Origin: Dokdonella_A ginsengisoli
Lineage (GTDB): Bacteria; Pseudomonadota; Gammaproteobacteria; Xanthomonadales; Rhodanobacteraceae
NCBI RefSeq assembly: GCF_042652785.1
Contig: NZ_JBHSHD010000005.1
Coordinates: forward strand, 62,001-126,000
Reading direction: 5' to 3'
Length of the DNA stretch: 64,000 nt
A program made the position numbers and the translations under genes. This document shows, one piece after another, positions 33,009 to 40,684 of this stretch. The notes beneath the pieces were generated by a model that was not told the DNA's origin, did not search any database, and saw only the letters and a program-made list of their open reading frames with translations. Position 1 is the stretch's first letter. Each line of letters begins with the position of its first letter.

Positions 33009-33554
33009 GTGGCACGTCTGCTCGAACACCTGTTCGCCACCGGGCCCGTACCGGTGGCCTTTCCGCGTCGCGCCGATCCGGTGGCCGCCGACGTGCCCGT
33101 GCGCTTCCGGCCGCGCCTGATCGCCCAGCTCCTGCAGGACAACGAGACGCTGCGCGCGCTGATCCGTTCGCTGCTGGACGTGTGCCGCGGACGCGACGAG
33201 GACGCCTGCATCAACGGCCTGCGCGAGGTCGCCGCGGCGTTCCGCCACCTGAGTCTGGTGAAGGCGACGCAGCTGTACCCGTACCTGCGCTGGGGGCTGG
33301 AGAACGACCGTTTCGCCGCGCGGCAGTTCAACGCCGTGCAGGCCGAGGTGCTGCGTGCCGTCCGCCGTGTGGAATCGATCTTCGAGGAATACCTCGACGG
33401 TCCGTGGCTGGTCGAGCAGCGCCAGCGCTTCCTCACCGATGTGGTGAAGGCGGCGCGACTGCTCGCCGGCGCGCTCAAGCACGAGGAAGCCGGCGTGTTC
33501 CCGCTCTACCTGCCGCCGGGGCAGTACCGTCACGTGCGCAACTCGGTGGCCTGA
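33009..33554 (+). CDS. Helical-bundle protein, hemerythrin/Rsd-like
   Basis: A 181-residue, mostly helical protein with a GTG start after a strong GGAGGAGGAG site. The layout resembles hemerythrin-like (and the related Rsd-type) four-helix bundles: LRALIRSLLDVCRG, FRHLSLVKATQLYPYLRWGL, VEDxx-like VRRVESIFEEYLDG and LKHEEAGVFPLYLPPG. One His-Glu-rich patch (FRHLS) and the KHEEAG end match the positions of metal ligands in part, but most iron-binding histidines of true hemerythrins are missing. Binding of a partner, rather than oxygen, is more likely. No known domain is certain. It lies 53 bases after folK. Confidence 0.65.
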   Translation: MARLLEHLFATGPVPVAFPRRADPVAADVPVRFRPRLIAQLLQDNETLRALIRSLLDVCRGRDEDACINGLREVAAAFRHLSLVKATQLYPYLRWGLENDRFAARQFNAVQAEVLRAVRRVESIFEEYLDGPWLVEQRQRFLTDVVKAARLLAGALKHEEAGVFPLYLPPGQYRHVRNSVA

Positions 33555-33590
33555 GCGGCTCCGCCCGCCACCGGTGTCGCGCAGACCGCT

Positions 33591-33618
33591 CGATCGCGCA
33601 GCCGAGGCTGCGCGATCG
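33591..33618. terminator. Perfect 13-base-arm inverted repeat, possible bidirectional terminator
   Basis: CGATCGCGCAGCC (33591-33603), GA, GGCTGCGCGATCG (33606-33618): all 13 arm positions pair. There is no T-run on either side. It lies 37 bases after the stop of the helical-bundle gene and also downstream of the minus-strand frames that end at 33631 and 33851, so it may stop transcription from both sides. Confidence 0.55.
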
Positions 33619-33630
33619 GGCCGCAATCCG

Positions 33631-33816
33631 TCAGCGCAGCATCACCAGCATCTGGATTTCGCCGCGGCCGGCCAGCGCCAGCGCCGGACCGGTCACCGCC
33701 CGCCCGGCGCCGGTGCGCGCGTTCATGGTGACGCCGGGATCGGTGGTGATGCCGCCGGCGACGCGCGGGGCGGACCATACGCCGGCCGAAGTTTCCACAA
33801 TGCGAAGAAGGCCCAA
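33631..33816 (-). CDS. Possible small ORF or gene remnant
   Basis: An open frame of 61 codons with a TTG start, ending IQMLVMLR. Its residues (APRVAGGITTDPG, AVTGPALALAGRGE) and third-position G/C look protein-like rather than random, and a perfect hairpin lies just beyond its stop. No start with a good ribosome-binding site was found and no family is recognised. It could be a short real gene, a fragment of a lost gene, or noise in the 297-base spacer between the helical-bundle gene and the FolM-like gene. Confidence 0.25.
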   Translation of the reverse strand: MGLLRIVETSAGVWSAPRVAGGITTDPGVTMNARTGAGRAVTGPALALAGRGEIQMLVMLR

Positions 33817-33850
33817 TTTTACGCAAGCCGTCCCCCGCGGCGCAGCGGAT

Positions 33851-34585
33851 TCAGAGCAGCGCCCGCCCGCCGTCGACGCGGAGGATTTCGCCGGTCACGA
33901 ACGCGGCGTCGCGCAGCAGCCACAGCGCGGTCGCGGCGACGTCCTCGGGCGTTCCCATGCGTTGCAGCGGCGTGCGCGCGATCAGCGCTTCCTGCTCGGC
34001 CGGCGGCTTGCCGGCGTCCGGCCACAGGATCGCGCCGGGCGCGATGCCGTTCACGCGCACGGCCGGCGCGAGTTCGAGCGCGAGTGCGCGCGTGGCCATC
34101 GCCAGCGCAGCCTTGGCCATGCCGTACACGCTGTGCTGCGCGAGCGGACGCTCGGCGTAGACGTCGATCAGGTTCACGATCGCGCCGCGGCTCGCCATGA
34201 GATGCGGCGCGGCCGCCTGCGCAAGGAACAGCGGCGCGCGCGCGTTGGCCGCGAACAGCTCGTCCCATTGCGCCGCGGTGATCGTGCCGAGCGGAGTCGG
34301 ATGGAACGCCGAGGCGTTGTTGACGAGGCCGTCGAGGCGGCCGAAGCGCTGCACTGCCGCGTCGACGAGCGCGGGCAGGCGCTCGACCTCGGCCAGGTCG
34401 GCCTGCAGCGCCAGCGTGCTGCGCGGCCGCGCGCGCTCGAGCACGTCGATCAGTGCATCGAGTTCGCTGCGCGAACGCCGGCAGTGCAGGGCGAGGTCGT
34501 AGCCGGCCGCGTGCAGCGTGCGCGCGATCGTCGCGCCGATGCGACGGGCCGCGCCGGTGACCAGCACGACCGGGCGTTCGTTCAT
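33851..34585 (-). CDS. Short-chain reductase, FolM/pteridine-reductase-like
   Basis: A 244-residue SDR enzyme. The NADPH motif reads VTGAARRIGATIA, the TGxxxRxG form typical of pteridine reductases and FolM (dihydromonapterin reductase). NNASAF, and an active-site Tyr/Lys in VYGMAKAAL follow, and the end is VTGEILRVDGGRALL. The serine usual before YxxxK is replaced here (LIDVYAERPLAQHSVYGMAK), as in PTR1-type enzymes. Together with nearby folB and folK this supports a pterin substrate (inference). Divergent from the MidA-like gene, 74 bases between starts. Confidence 0.88.
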   Translation of the reverse strand: MNERPVVLVTGAARRIGATIARTLHAAGYDLALHCRRSRSELDALIDVLERARPRSTLALQADLAEVERLPALVDAAVQRFGRLDGLVNNASAFHPTPLGTITAAQWDELFAANARAPLFLAQAAAPHLMASRGAIVNLIDVYAERPLAQHSVYGMAKAALAMATRALALELAPAVRVNGIAPGAILWPDAGKPPAEQEALIARTPLQRMGTPEDVAATALWLLRDAAFVTGEILRVDGGRALL

Positions 34586-34659
34586 CGTTGAGTTCTCCCG
34601 GCCGGTCGCTATGCTGGCCACCTTTCGAGATTGCCGCAGAACGCCGCGCCGAGCCAGCC

Positions 34660-35838
34660 TTGAACACCGCCCTGCCAGAACCCGGTGCCGACGAACGCGC
34701 GCTGTCGGACCGGCTCGCCGCGTCGATCCGCGCCGAGATCGCCGCCAGCGGCCCGATGCCGTTCTCGCGCTACATGACCGCGTGCCTGTACGCGCCGGGG
34801 CTGGGCTACTACAGCGCCGGCCGCACCAAGTTCGGCGCGTCCGGCGATTTCGTCACCGCGCCGGAACTCGGTCCGCTGTTCGCGCGCAGCATCGCGCGCG
34901 CGCTGGCGCCGGTGCTGCGCGAACTCGGCGACGCGGCGGATTTCGTCGAGCTCGGCGGCGGCAGCGGCGCGTTCGCGCTCGACGCGCTGCGCGAGTTCGC
35001 CGCGCTGGACGCGCTGCCGCGCCGCTACCGCATCCTGGAGCCGAGCGCGGACCTGCGCCAGCGTCAGCGCGAGCGCGCCGCGCGCGAGCTGCCGGACGAG
35101 CTCGCGCAGCGCGTGGAATGGATCGAGCGGCCGCCGGAAGAGCCGTGGCGCGGCGTGCTGTTCGCCAACGAAGTCGTCGACGCGTTGCCGGCGACGCGCT
35201 TTGCGATGCTCGACGGCGAGGTGTTCGAGGAGCACGTCGCCGTCGATGGCGAGCGCCTCGTGTGTGTCGACCGTCCCGCCGACGGGCTGGTCGGCAGCGC
35301 CGTACGGGTGGTCGAGCGCTCCCTCGGGGCACCGTTCGACGACGGCTACCGCTCGGAGATCCTGCCGCAGCTGCCGTACTGGATGCAGGCGATCGGCGCC
35401 ACGCTGGAAGCCGGAGCGATGCTGTTCGTCGACTACGGCTATCCGCGCCGCGAGTTCTACCTGCCCGAACGCCGCGACGGCACCCTGGTCTGCCACTACC
35501 GGCACCGCGCGCACGCCGATGCGCTGCTCTGGCCGGGCCTGCAAGACATCACCGCCTTCGTCGATTTCACCGCGCTGGCCGAGGCGGGCACCGGCGCCGG
35601 ATTCGACTTCGCCGGCTACGCGCCGCAGGGCGCGTTCCTGCTCGCCAGCGGGCTCGCCGAGATCGTCGCCTCGGCGCCGGAGGGATCCGACCTCGAACGG
35701 CTGCGCCGCGCCGCCGAGACCAAGCGGCTGACCCTGCCCGGCGAGATGGGCGAGCGCTTCCAGGTGATGGCCTTCGCGCGCGGCGTCGAGGGCGTGCTGC
35801 CGGGCTTGCGCGCCGTCGACCGCTCGCGGCGTCTGTAG
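34660..35838 (+). CDS. MidA-like SAM-dependent methyltransferase (COG1565)
   Basis: A 392-residue protein of the NDUFAF7/MidA methyltransferase family. N-terminal family block PMPFSRYMTACLYAPGLGYY with SAGRTKFGASGDFVTAPE, SAM motif VELGGGSGAFALDALRE, then VLFANEVVDALPATRF and MLFVDYGYPRREFY. In mitochondria NDUFAF7 methylates a complex I arginine; the bacterial substrate is not known. No ATG or GTG precedes the conserved region in a good context; a TTG at 34660 gives the expected N terminus, though a TTG at 34588 is also open. Start is the weak point. Confidence 0.88.
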   Translation: MNTALPEPGADERALSDRLAASIRAEIAASGPMPFSRYMTACLYAPGLGYYSAGRTKFGASGDFVTAPELGPLFARSIARALAPVLRELGDAADFVELGGGSGAFALDALREFAALDALPRRYRILEPSADLRQRQRERAARELPDELAQRVEWIERPPEEPWRGVLFANEVVDALPATRFAMLDGEVFEEHVAVDGERLVCVDRPADGLVGSAVRVVERSLGAPFDDGYRSEILPQLPYWMQAIGATLEAGAMLFVDYGYPRREFYLPERRDGTLVCHYRHRAHADALLWPGLQDITAFVDFTALAEAGTGAGFDFAGYAPQGAFLLASGLAEIVASAPEGSDLERLRRAAETKRLTLPGEMGERFQVMAFARGVEGVLPGLRAVDRSRRL

Positions 35839-35842
35839 GGAA

Positions 35843-36074
35843 TTCCCTCACCCGCCGCGCTGCGCGCGTCGGTCTCTCCCGCGAGCGGGAGAGGCGAACG
35901 GTCGTACGCCGTTTTCCCCTCTTCCTCTCGCCGGAGAGGTGGATGGTCGTACGCTGCTTTCCCCTCTCCCGCTTGCGGGAGAGGGCAGGGTGAGGGGCTT
36001 GGCGTGCGGACTTTCATCGGCGTTCCCTCACCCGCCGCGCTGCGCGCGCCGGCCTCTCCCGCCAGCGGGAGAGG
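35843..36074. repeat. Second cluster of CTCTCCCGC palindromes with direct repeats
   Basis: The 274-base spacer between the MidA-like gene and cca contains the same palindrome family as 1063-1266: 35874-35893, a shorter relative at 35924-35939, 35962-35985 (perfect 11-base arms around TT) and 36053-36074. The sequence TTCCCTCACCCGCCGCGCTG occurs twice as a direct repeat (about 35844 and 36024), and GGTCGTACGC is also repeated. No gene is seen here. Confidence 0.85.
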
Positions 36075-36112
36075 CGAACAGCGTCGCACGCGGTCTTTCC
36101 GCGCTCGCGACT

Positions 36113-37351
36113 TCACTCCGCGGCTTTCAGGTCCCGCTTCACGCCCTCGATCGCTTTCACGCGCGCCTCGCGCATCGCCGCGCCGATCGCGGTGCCGGAC
36201 AGGCCTTGCGCGACGAAGGTGGCGGCGCTGATCGTGCCGGCGGCGGCGCGCGCCGCGCGCAGGTAGTCGGCCTGCGGGTAGGGCGAGTCGGCATGGCCGA
36301 GACGACCGCGCTTGTCCGCCTCGCAGGCGAGCAGGAAGCCCTGCAGGCGCTCCGGGCGGCGGAACGCGTCGAGTTTTTCCAGCAGCTCGAGCACGGTCGA
36401 GGCGCGCAGCTCGAACGCGCGATGCGCTTCCAGATGGTGGCGGCAGACCAGCTCCGCCAGCGCGGCGTGTTCGGCCGGCACCTTCAGTCGCGCACACAGC
36501 GCGCGCAGCGGCTCGACGCCGTTGTGCTCGTGGCGCAGGTGACGCGGCAGTTCGTGCCTGGGCGTGAGCGCCTTGCCGAGGTCGTGGGTCAGCGCGCACC
36601 AGCCGATCAGGTCGTCGCCCGGCGCGAGCCGCGCCGCCATGCCGAGCACGAGCTCGACGTGCACGCCGGTGTCGATCTCCGGATGAAATTCGGCGCGCTG
36701 CGGCACGCCGTACAGCGCGTCGACCTCGGGAAACACCACGCGCAGCGCGCCGCAGGCGCGCAATGCGCGCAGGAAGGCCGACGGCGTCGGTTCGGCGAGC
36801 GCGCGGCGCGTTTCGGCCCAGACGCGCTCCGGCACCAGATGGTCGACTTCGCCGTCGGCGACCATCGAGCGCATCAGCGCGAGCGTCTCGTCGGCGATGC
36901 GGAAACCGAGCGAGGCGTAGCGCGCCGCGAAGCGCGCCACGCGCAGCACGCGCACCGGATCCTCGACGAAGGCCGGCGACACGTGGCGCAGCACGCGGTC
37001 GGCGAGGTCGCGGCCGCCGCCGTAGGGATCGACGATCGCGCCCTGCGCGTCGGCCGCCATCGCGTTGATGGTGAGGTCGCGGCGCTCGAGGTCCTGCTCC
37101 AGCGTGACCGAGGCGTCGGTGTGAAAGGCGAAGCCGCGATAGCCGTGGCCGGTCTTGCGCTCGGTGCGCGCCAGCGCGTATTCCTCGCCGCTGTGCGGAT
37201 GCAGGAACACCGGAAAATCCTTGCCGACCGGACGGTAGCCGAGGCGGCGCATCTCCTCCGGAGTGGCGCCGACGACGACGTAGTCGCGATCGGCGACCGG
37301 CTTGCCGAGCAACTGGTCGCGTACCGCGCCGCCGACGAGATAGATCTGCAT
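36113..37351 (-). CDS. cca: Multifunctional CCA tRNA nucleotidyltransferase
   Basis: A 412-residue class II nucleotidyltransferase that builds or repairs the 3' CCA of tRNAs. N-terminal VGGAVRDQLLGKPVADRDY contains the GGxVRD motif and catalytic DRD aspartates; RRDLTINAMA, DPYGGGRDL and EDPVRVLRVARFAAR follow. The C-terminal half has an HD domain (THDLGKALTPRHELP), as in the long proteobacterial form with phosphohydrolase activity. The ATG at 37351 is the family start. A repeat cluster separates its 3' end from the MidA-like gene. Confidence 0.97.
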   Translation of the reverse strand: MQIYLVGGAVRDQLLGKPVADRDYVVVGATPEEMRRLGYRPVGKDFPVFLHPHSGEEYALARTERKTGHGYRGFAFHTDASVTLEQDLERRDLTINAMAADAQGAIVDPYGGGRDLADRVLRHVSPAFVEDPVRVLRVARFAARYASLGFRIADETLALMRSMVADGEVDHLVPERVWAETRRALAEPTPSAFLRALRACGALRVVFPEVDALYGVPQRAEFHPEIDTGVHVELVLGMAARLAPGDDLIGWCALTHDLGKALTPRHELPRHLRHEHNGVEPLRALCARLKVPAEHAALAELVCRHHLEAHRAFELRASTVLELLEKLDAFRRPERLQGFLLACEADKRGRLGHADSPYPQADYLRAARAAAGTISAATFVAQGLSGTAIGAAMREARVKAIEGVKRDLKAAE

Positions 37352-37398
37352 GCGGTCGATTGTGCCAGAGCGTGTGCAGCGACAACTTGCCCGCGATC

Positions 37399-38325
37399 TC
37401 AGCCGCGGCGCGTGCTCGCTGCGCGCGTGCGACGGGCGAGCAGCAGCGGCACGACGAAGTCCATCGGCGTGGCGACGATGCCGAGCGCGGCGAGGCCGTC
37501 GGCGCTGCCGACCGAATCGAGCTTGAGCGAGCGGAAGTTGTCGCGCGAGATCGGCTTTCCCGGCAGGCATTCGCCGACCCTGGCCTGCAGCGCGCCGAGC
37601 GCGTCGGGCAGCGGCAGCACCCAGCGCCGCCGATCGATCATCCTTGCGGTCCAGCGCACCAGGTCGCCCAGCTCGATCGTGCGCGGGCCATAGAGTTCGT
37701 AGACGCGCCCGACCGTCGCCGGGTGCGCCAGCGCGCGCGCGAACGCCTCGGCGACGTCGCCGACGTAGACCGGCGCGAACTTCGCGTGTGCGCGCGCCAG
37801 CGGCAGCACCGGCGCGAGGCGCAGCAGGTCGGCGAAGCGGAAGAACAGGCCGTCGCCGTCGCCGAAGATCACCGAAGGCCGGAAGATCGTCCAGGCGAGG
37901 GGCGAGCCCTGCACGCGCGCTTCGGCCTCGCCACGACTCTTGAGATAGAAGCTCTCGCCCTCGCCGGCGCGCAGCGAGCTCATCTGCAGCAGGCGCGGAA
38001 CCTTGCTTTCGACGCAGGCCGCGATCAGCGACTGCGTCAGCTCGACGTGCACCTTGCGGAAGCCGCTGCCGTCGCTGCCGTGCTCGTTGAGGATGCCGAC
38101 CAGATTGATCGCCGCGTCGGCGCCGTCGAGCCGCCGCGCCAGCGCCGCGTGATCGTGCACGTCGGCGTTGACCACGCGCACACGCGGCAGCGTTCCCAGA
38201 TCGCGCCGCCGCTCGCGGTTGCGCGACAGCACCGTGATCGAGTGGCCGTCACGCTGCAGGCGCGGTACCAGGTGACGGCCGACGAAGCCGGTGCCGCCGA
38301 GGATGACGATCTGCAGGGGTTTCAT
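37399..38325 (-). CDS. NDUFA9-like NAD(P)-binding epimerase/reductase family protein
   Basis: A 308-residue extended SDR-like protein. The nucleotide motif is VILGGTGFVGRHLVPRL. The remaining blocks (NADVHDHAALARRLDGADA, NLVGILNE, FRPSVIFGDGDGLFFRF, VGDVAEAFARAL) match the complex I NDUFA9 subfamily. The bacterial members are thought to bind NADPH structurally or act on quinone-related substrates, but no reaction is established. The frame is open far upstream, but the ATG at 38325 begins at the Rossmann strand. It is followed by cca on the same strand with 47 bases between, likely one transcript. Confidence 0.9.
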   Translation of the reverse strand: MKPLQIVILGGTGFVGRHLVPRLQRDGHSITVLSRNRERRRDLGTLPRVRVVNADVHDHAALARRLDGADAAINLVGILNEHGSDGSGFRKVHVELTQSLIAACVESKVPRLLQMSSLRAGEGESFYLKSRGEAEARVQGSPLAWTIFRPSVIFGDGDGLFFRFADLLRLAPVLPLARAHAKFAPVYVGDVAEAFARALAHPATVGRVYELYGPRTIELGDLVRWTARMIDRRRWVLPLPDALGALQARVGECLPGKPISRDNFRSLKLDSVGSADGLAALGIVATPMDFVVPLLLARRTRAASTRRG

Positions 38326-38393
38326 GAGGCATTCCGCGGATCGGGCATTCCATTTAACCCGTTCCGGCCAGACCTGCAAGGCGCGTGCGTGGC

Positions 38394-40475
38394 TTACGGC
38401 TGCGAAGCGTCTTCGCCGGTGCCGGTGTCCTGCTTCGGCGATGCTGCGCCGTCGGCCACGGTCGCCGGCGGCGTCGGCGAGGGCGCGCACACCACCGCCT
38501 TGCGCGGTGTCCTGTCGTCCGGCGCGCGGTAGGCCTGTCCGATCTTGGGCATGCGCGAGGACAGCGGCAGCGCCTTGCCGTTCATGCGCCAGTCGTAGAT
38601 CACGCTGAAGGCGAGCACGCGCGAGACGTATTCGCGTGTTTCCTTGTACGGAATCGTTTCGATGAAGAAATCCGGCTCCAGCGAGGCGCGCGCGTCGAGC
38701 CAGCGCCCGACCGGCGCGCCGCCGGCGTTGTAGGCGGCGCTGGCCAGCCAGGGGCTGCCGTCGTACTTGTCGGCCATGCGGCCGAGGAAGCGCGTGCCGA
38801 GCTGCACGTTGAGTTCCGGATCGAACAGGTCCTGCGCTTTGGAGTACGGCAGGCCTTCGGCCTTCGCCATCTGCTTGGCGACGCCGGGCAGCAGCTGCAT
38901 CAGCCCGTAGGCGTCGGCGTGCGAGCGCGCGTCGGTCATCCACGCGCTCTCGGCGCGGATGATCGCGTAGGCCCAGGCGGGATCGACGCCGGCCGCGCGC
39001 GCTTCCTGCCGGACGTGCTTCTCCATGCCGAGCGGAAAGCGCTGCTCGTACAGTTTCTGCGTCTCCGGATCGGCCGAGAAGGCGAACACCGCGCGGTCGT
39101 ACCAGCCGCGGCGATAGGCCAGATCGGCGGCCAGGCGGCGCTGGTTCTGGTCGAGCTTGCCCATCGCGAAATCCCACTCCCGGCGCGCCTCGCGCAGCAT
39201 GCCCAGTTCGCGGAATTCGTAGGCGCGTTCGAGATCGACCTGCTTGGCCAGCGTGGCCTCGGCCGCGTCGGTACCGGCCAGCTTGCCGGGGCAGATCGCG
39301 TAGGGCTGCTCGCTCCAGTCGGCGGCGAGGAAGCCGTAGAAGTTGGCCTCGCGCGCGAGCGCGGCGTAGATCGGCGCCGCCTCGGCCTTGCGGCCGAGCT
39401 TGTCGAGCAGCCGCGCGCGCAGGTAGCGCCAGCGCGGGTCTTCCTTCTGCGCGTCGGAAAGCCCGTCCAGGGCCTCCAGGGTTTCCTTGTAGTCGCCGCC
39501 GGTCAGCGCGATGCGCACCTGCCATTCGCGCGTGGCCTCGTCCTCGGCCTCCTCCGGCAATGCCTTCAGGCGTGCGAGCGCATCGGGCGAATAGCTGGTC
39601 GCGCGATACAGCGCGATCGCATGCAGGATGCGGTTCTTCTGTTCGGCGCTCCACTGGAAACGCGCCTGCAGGTTCGCCCAGGCCGTTTCGGCGGCGGAAC
39701 TGTTGCTGCGCGCCAGCCGCGCGAACGCGTAGGACACCGCGTCGCGGACGTGCGCGCCGTCGGGCCAGTTCTTCGCCTTCGCCAGCGTGCCGGACGGATC
39801 GCGCAGCGCGGTGACGATGCGGTCGGCGTCCGCGCGTTCGACGCCGTCGAGCAGCGGCGCGATCTCCGCTGCGGCCTCGGCGTTGCCGGCCGCGGCGGCG
39901 CGGTCCAGGCGCTCGCGGATGCGCTGGTCGTCGAGGGTGCCGCCGCGATGCGCCGCGGCGAGCACCGGATCGCAGGCGGACGGCAGCGCGCGCGAATCCT
40001 GCCACAGCGTTTCCAGGTCGCGCGCGAAGTCGAGCCTGTCGCCGGCGGCCAGCCGCGCCTGCAGCGCGTTGCATTGCAGTTCGCGATCGCTGCTGTCCTG
40101 CCACAGCGCGCGGAACGTCGTCCAGTCGCCGCGGCGCGCGAGTTCGCGCAGGTACGCCTCGCGCAGGTCGCGCGCGGCGAGGGTGTCCGGCCAGCGCTTG
40201 AGGAAATCCTCGACCTCGCGCCGTTCGAGCTTGGCCACGCGCGGCCGCAGCGCCGCCAGCTCGACATACGGCGCCAGCGGATAGCGCGCCTCCTCGAGGG
40301 CGGCCGCGTAACGCTTCCAGGCAGTGTCCTGCGGCTTGGCCGCGAGCGAGAGCGCGGTGCGGAACTGGGCGCGCTGTTCGGCGCGGTCGGCGGCGTGGAG
40401 GGGAGCGGTGGCGAGCGCGGCCAGGAGCGGAACCAGGCAGCGCTGCAGGAATCGTCGAATCGGACGCAGGGGCAT
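38394..40475 (-). CDS. slt: Soluble lytic murein transglycosylase
   Basis: A 693-residue periplasmic lytic transglycosylase of the Slt70 type. A signal peptide ends near ALATAPLHAAD (about residue 29). Residues 35-500 are the long superhelical U-domain (many HEAT/TPR-like helices). The catalytic domain has the glutamate in AIIRAESAW (about residue 525), then AYGLMQLLPGVAKQ, ELNVQLGTRFLG and AAYNAGGAPVGRWL. It cleaves glycan strands to 1,6-anhydro-muramoyl products. A Pro/Ala/Thr tail of about 30 residues follows. The frame begins at a TTG just before the ATG at 40475, which I use. Confidence 0.95.
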   Translation of the reverse strand: MPLRPIRRFLQRCLVPLLAALATAPLHAADRAEQRAQFRTALSLAAKPQDTAWKRYAAALEEARYPLAPYVELAALRPRVAKLERREVEDFLKRWPDTLAARDLREAYLRELARRGDWTTFRALWQDSSDRELQCNALQARLAAGDRLDFARDLETLWQDSRALPSACDPVLAAAHRGGTLDDQRIRERLDRAAAAGNAEAAAEIAPLLDGVERADADRIVTALRDPSGTLAKAKNWPDGAHVRDAVSYAFARLARSNSSAAETAWANLQARFQWSAEQKNRILHAIALYRATSYSPDALARLKALPEEAEDEATREWQVRIALTGGDYKETLEALDGLSDAQKEDPRWRYLRARLLDKLGRKAEAAPIYAALAREANFYGFLAADWSEQPYAICPGKLAGTDAAEATLAKQVDLERAYEFRELGMLREARREWDFAMGKLDQNQRRLAADLAYRRGWYDRAVFAFSADPETQKLYEQRFPLGMEKHVRQEARAAGVDPAWAYAIIRAESAWMTDARSHADAYGLMQLLPGVAKQMAKAEGLPYSKAQDLFDPELNVQLGTRFLGRMADKYDGSPWLASAAYNAGGAPVGRWLDARASLEPDFFIETIPYKETREYVSRVLAFSVIYDWRMNGKALPLSSRMPKIGQAYRAPDDRTPRKAVVCAPSPTPPATVADGAASPKQDTGTGEDASQP

Positions 40476-40579
40476 CAATGCGGCAACCGTGGCGAGTGCA
40501 ATCGGAGTTTAACGTGCGCCAGTGCACGAATTACGAGGGATGCGGGAGCGGAAAAACAACGCCATTCGCATCCGCAAAG

Positions 40580-40609
40580 AACAATTGTAGCCATGGAGAA
40601 ATAATTGTT
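40580..40609. promoter_or_regulatory. A/T-rich inverted repeat upstream of the second TonB-dependent receptor
   Basis: AACAATT (40580-40586) and AATTGTT (40603-40609) form a perfect inverted repeat with a 16-base spacer; ACAATTGT (40581-40588) is itself a palindrome. The stretch 40560-40620 is the most A/T-rich part of the 209-base spacer between slt and the receptor, with TACATT after it, so this is the likely promoter/operator region of the receptor. Confidence 0.45.
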
Positions 40610-40684
40610 TTACATTTTCTTTACGTCGCCGGGGCCGCATCCCGGCGGCGCAGCATGGGTTTTCTTTCGTACGGGAGAGATACG

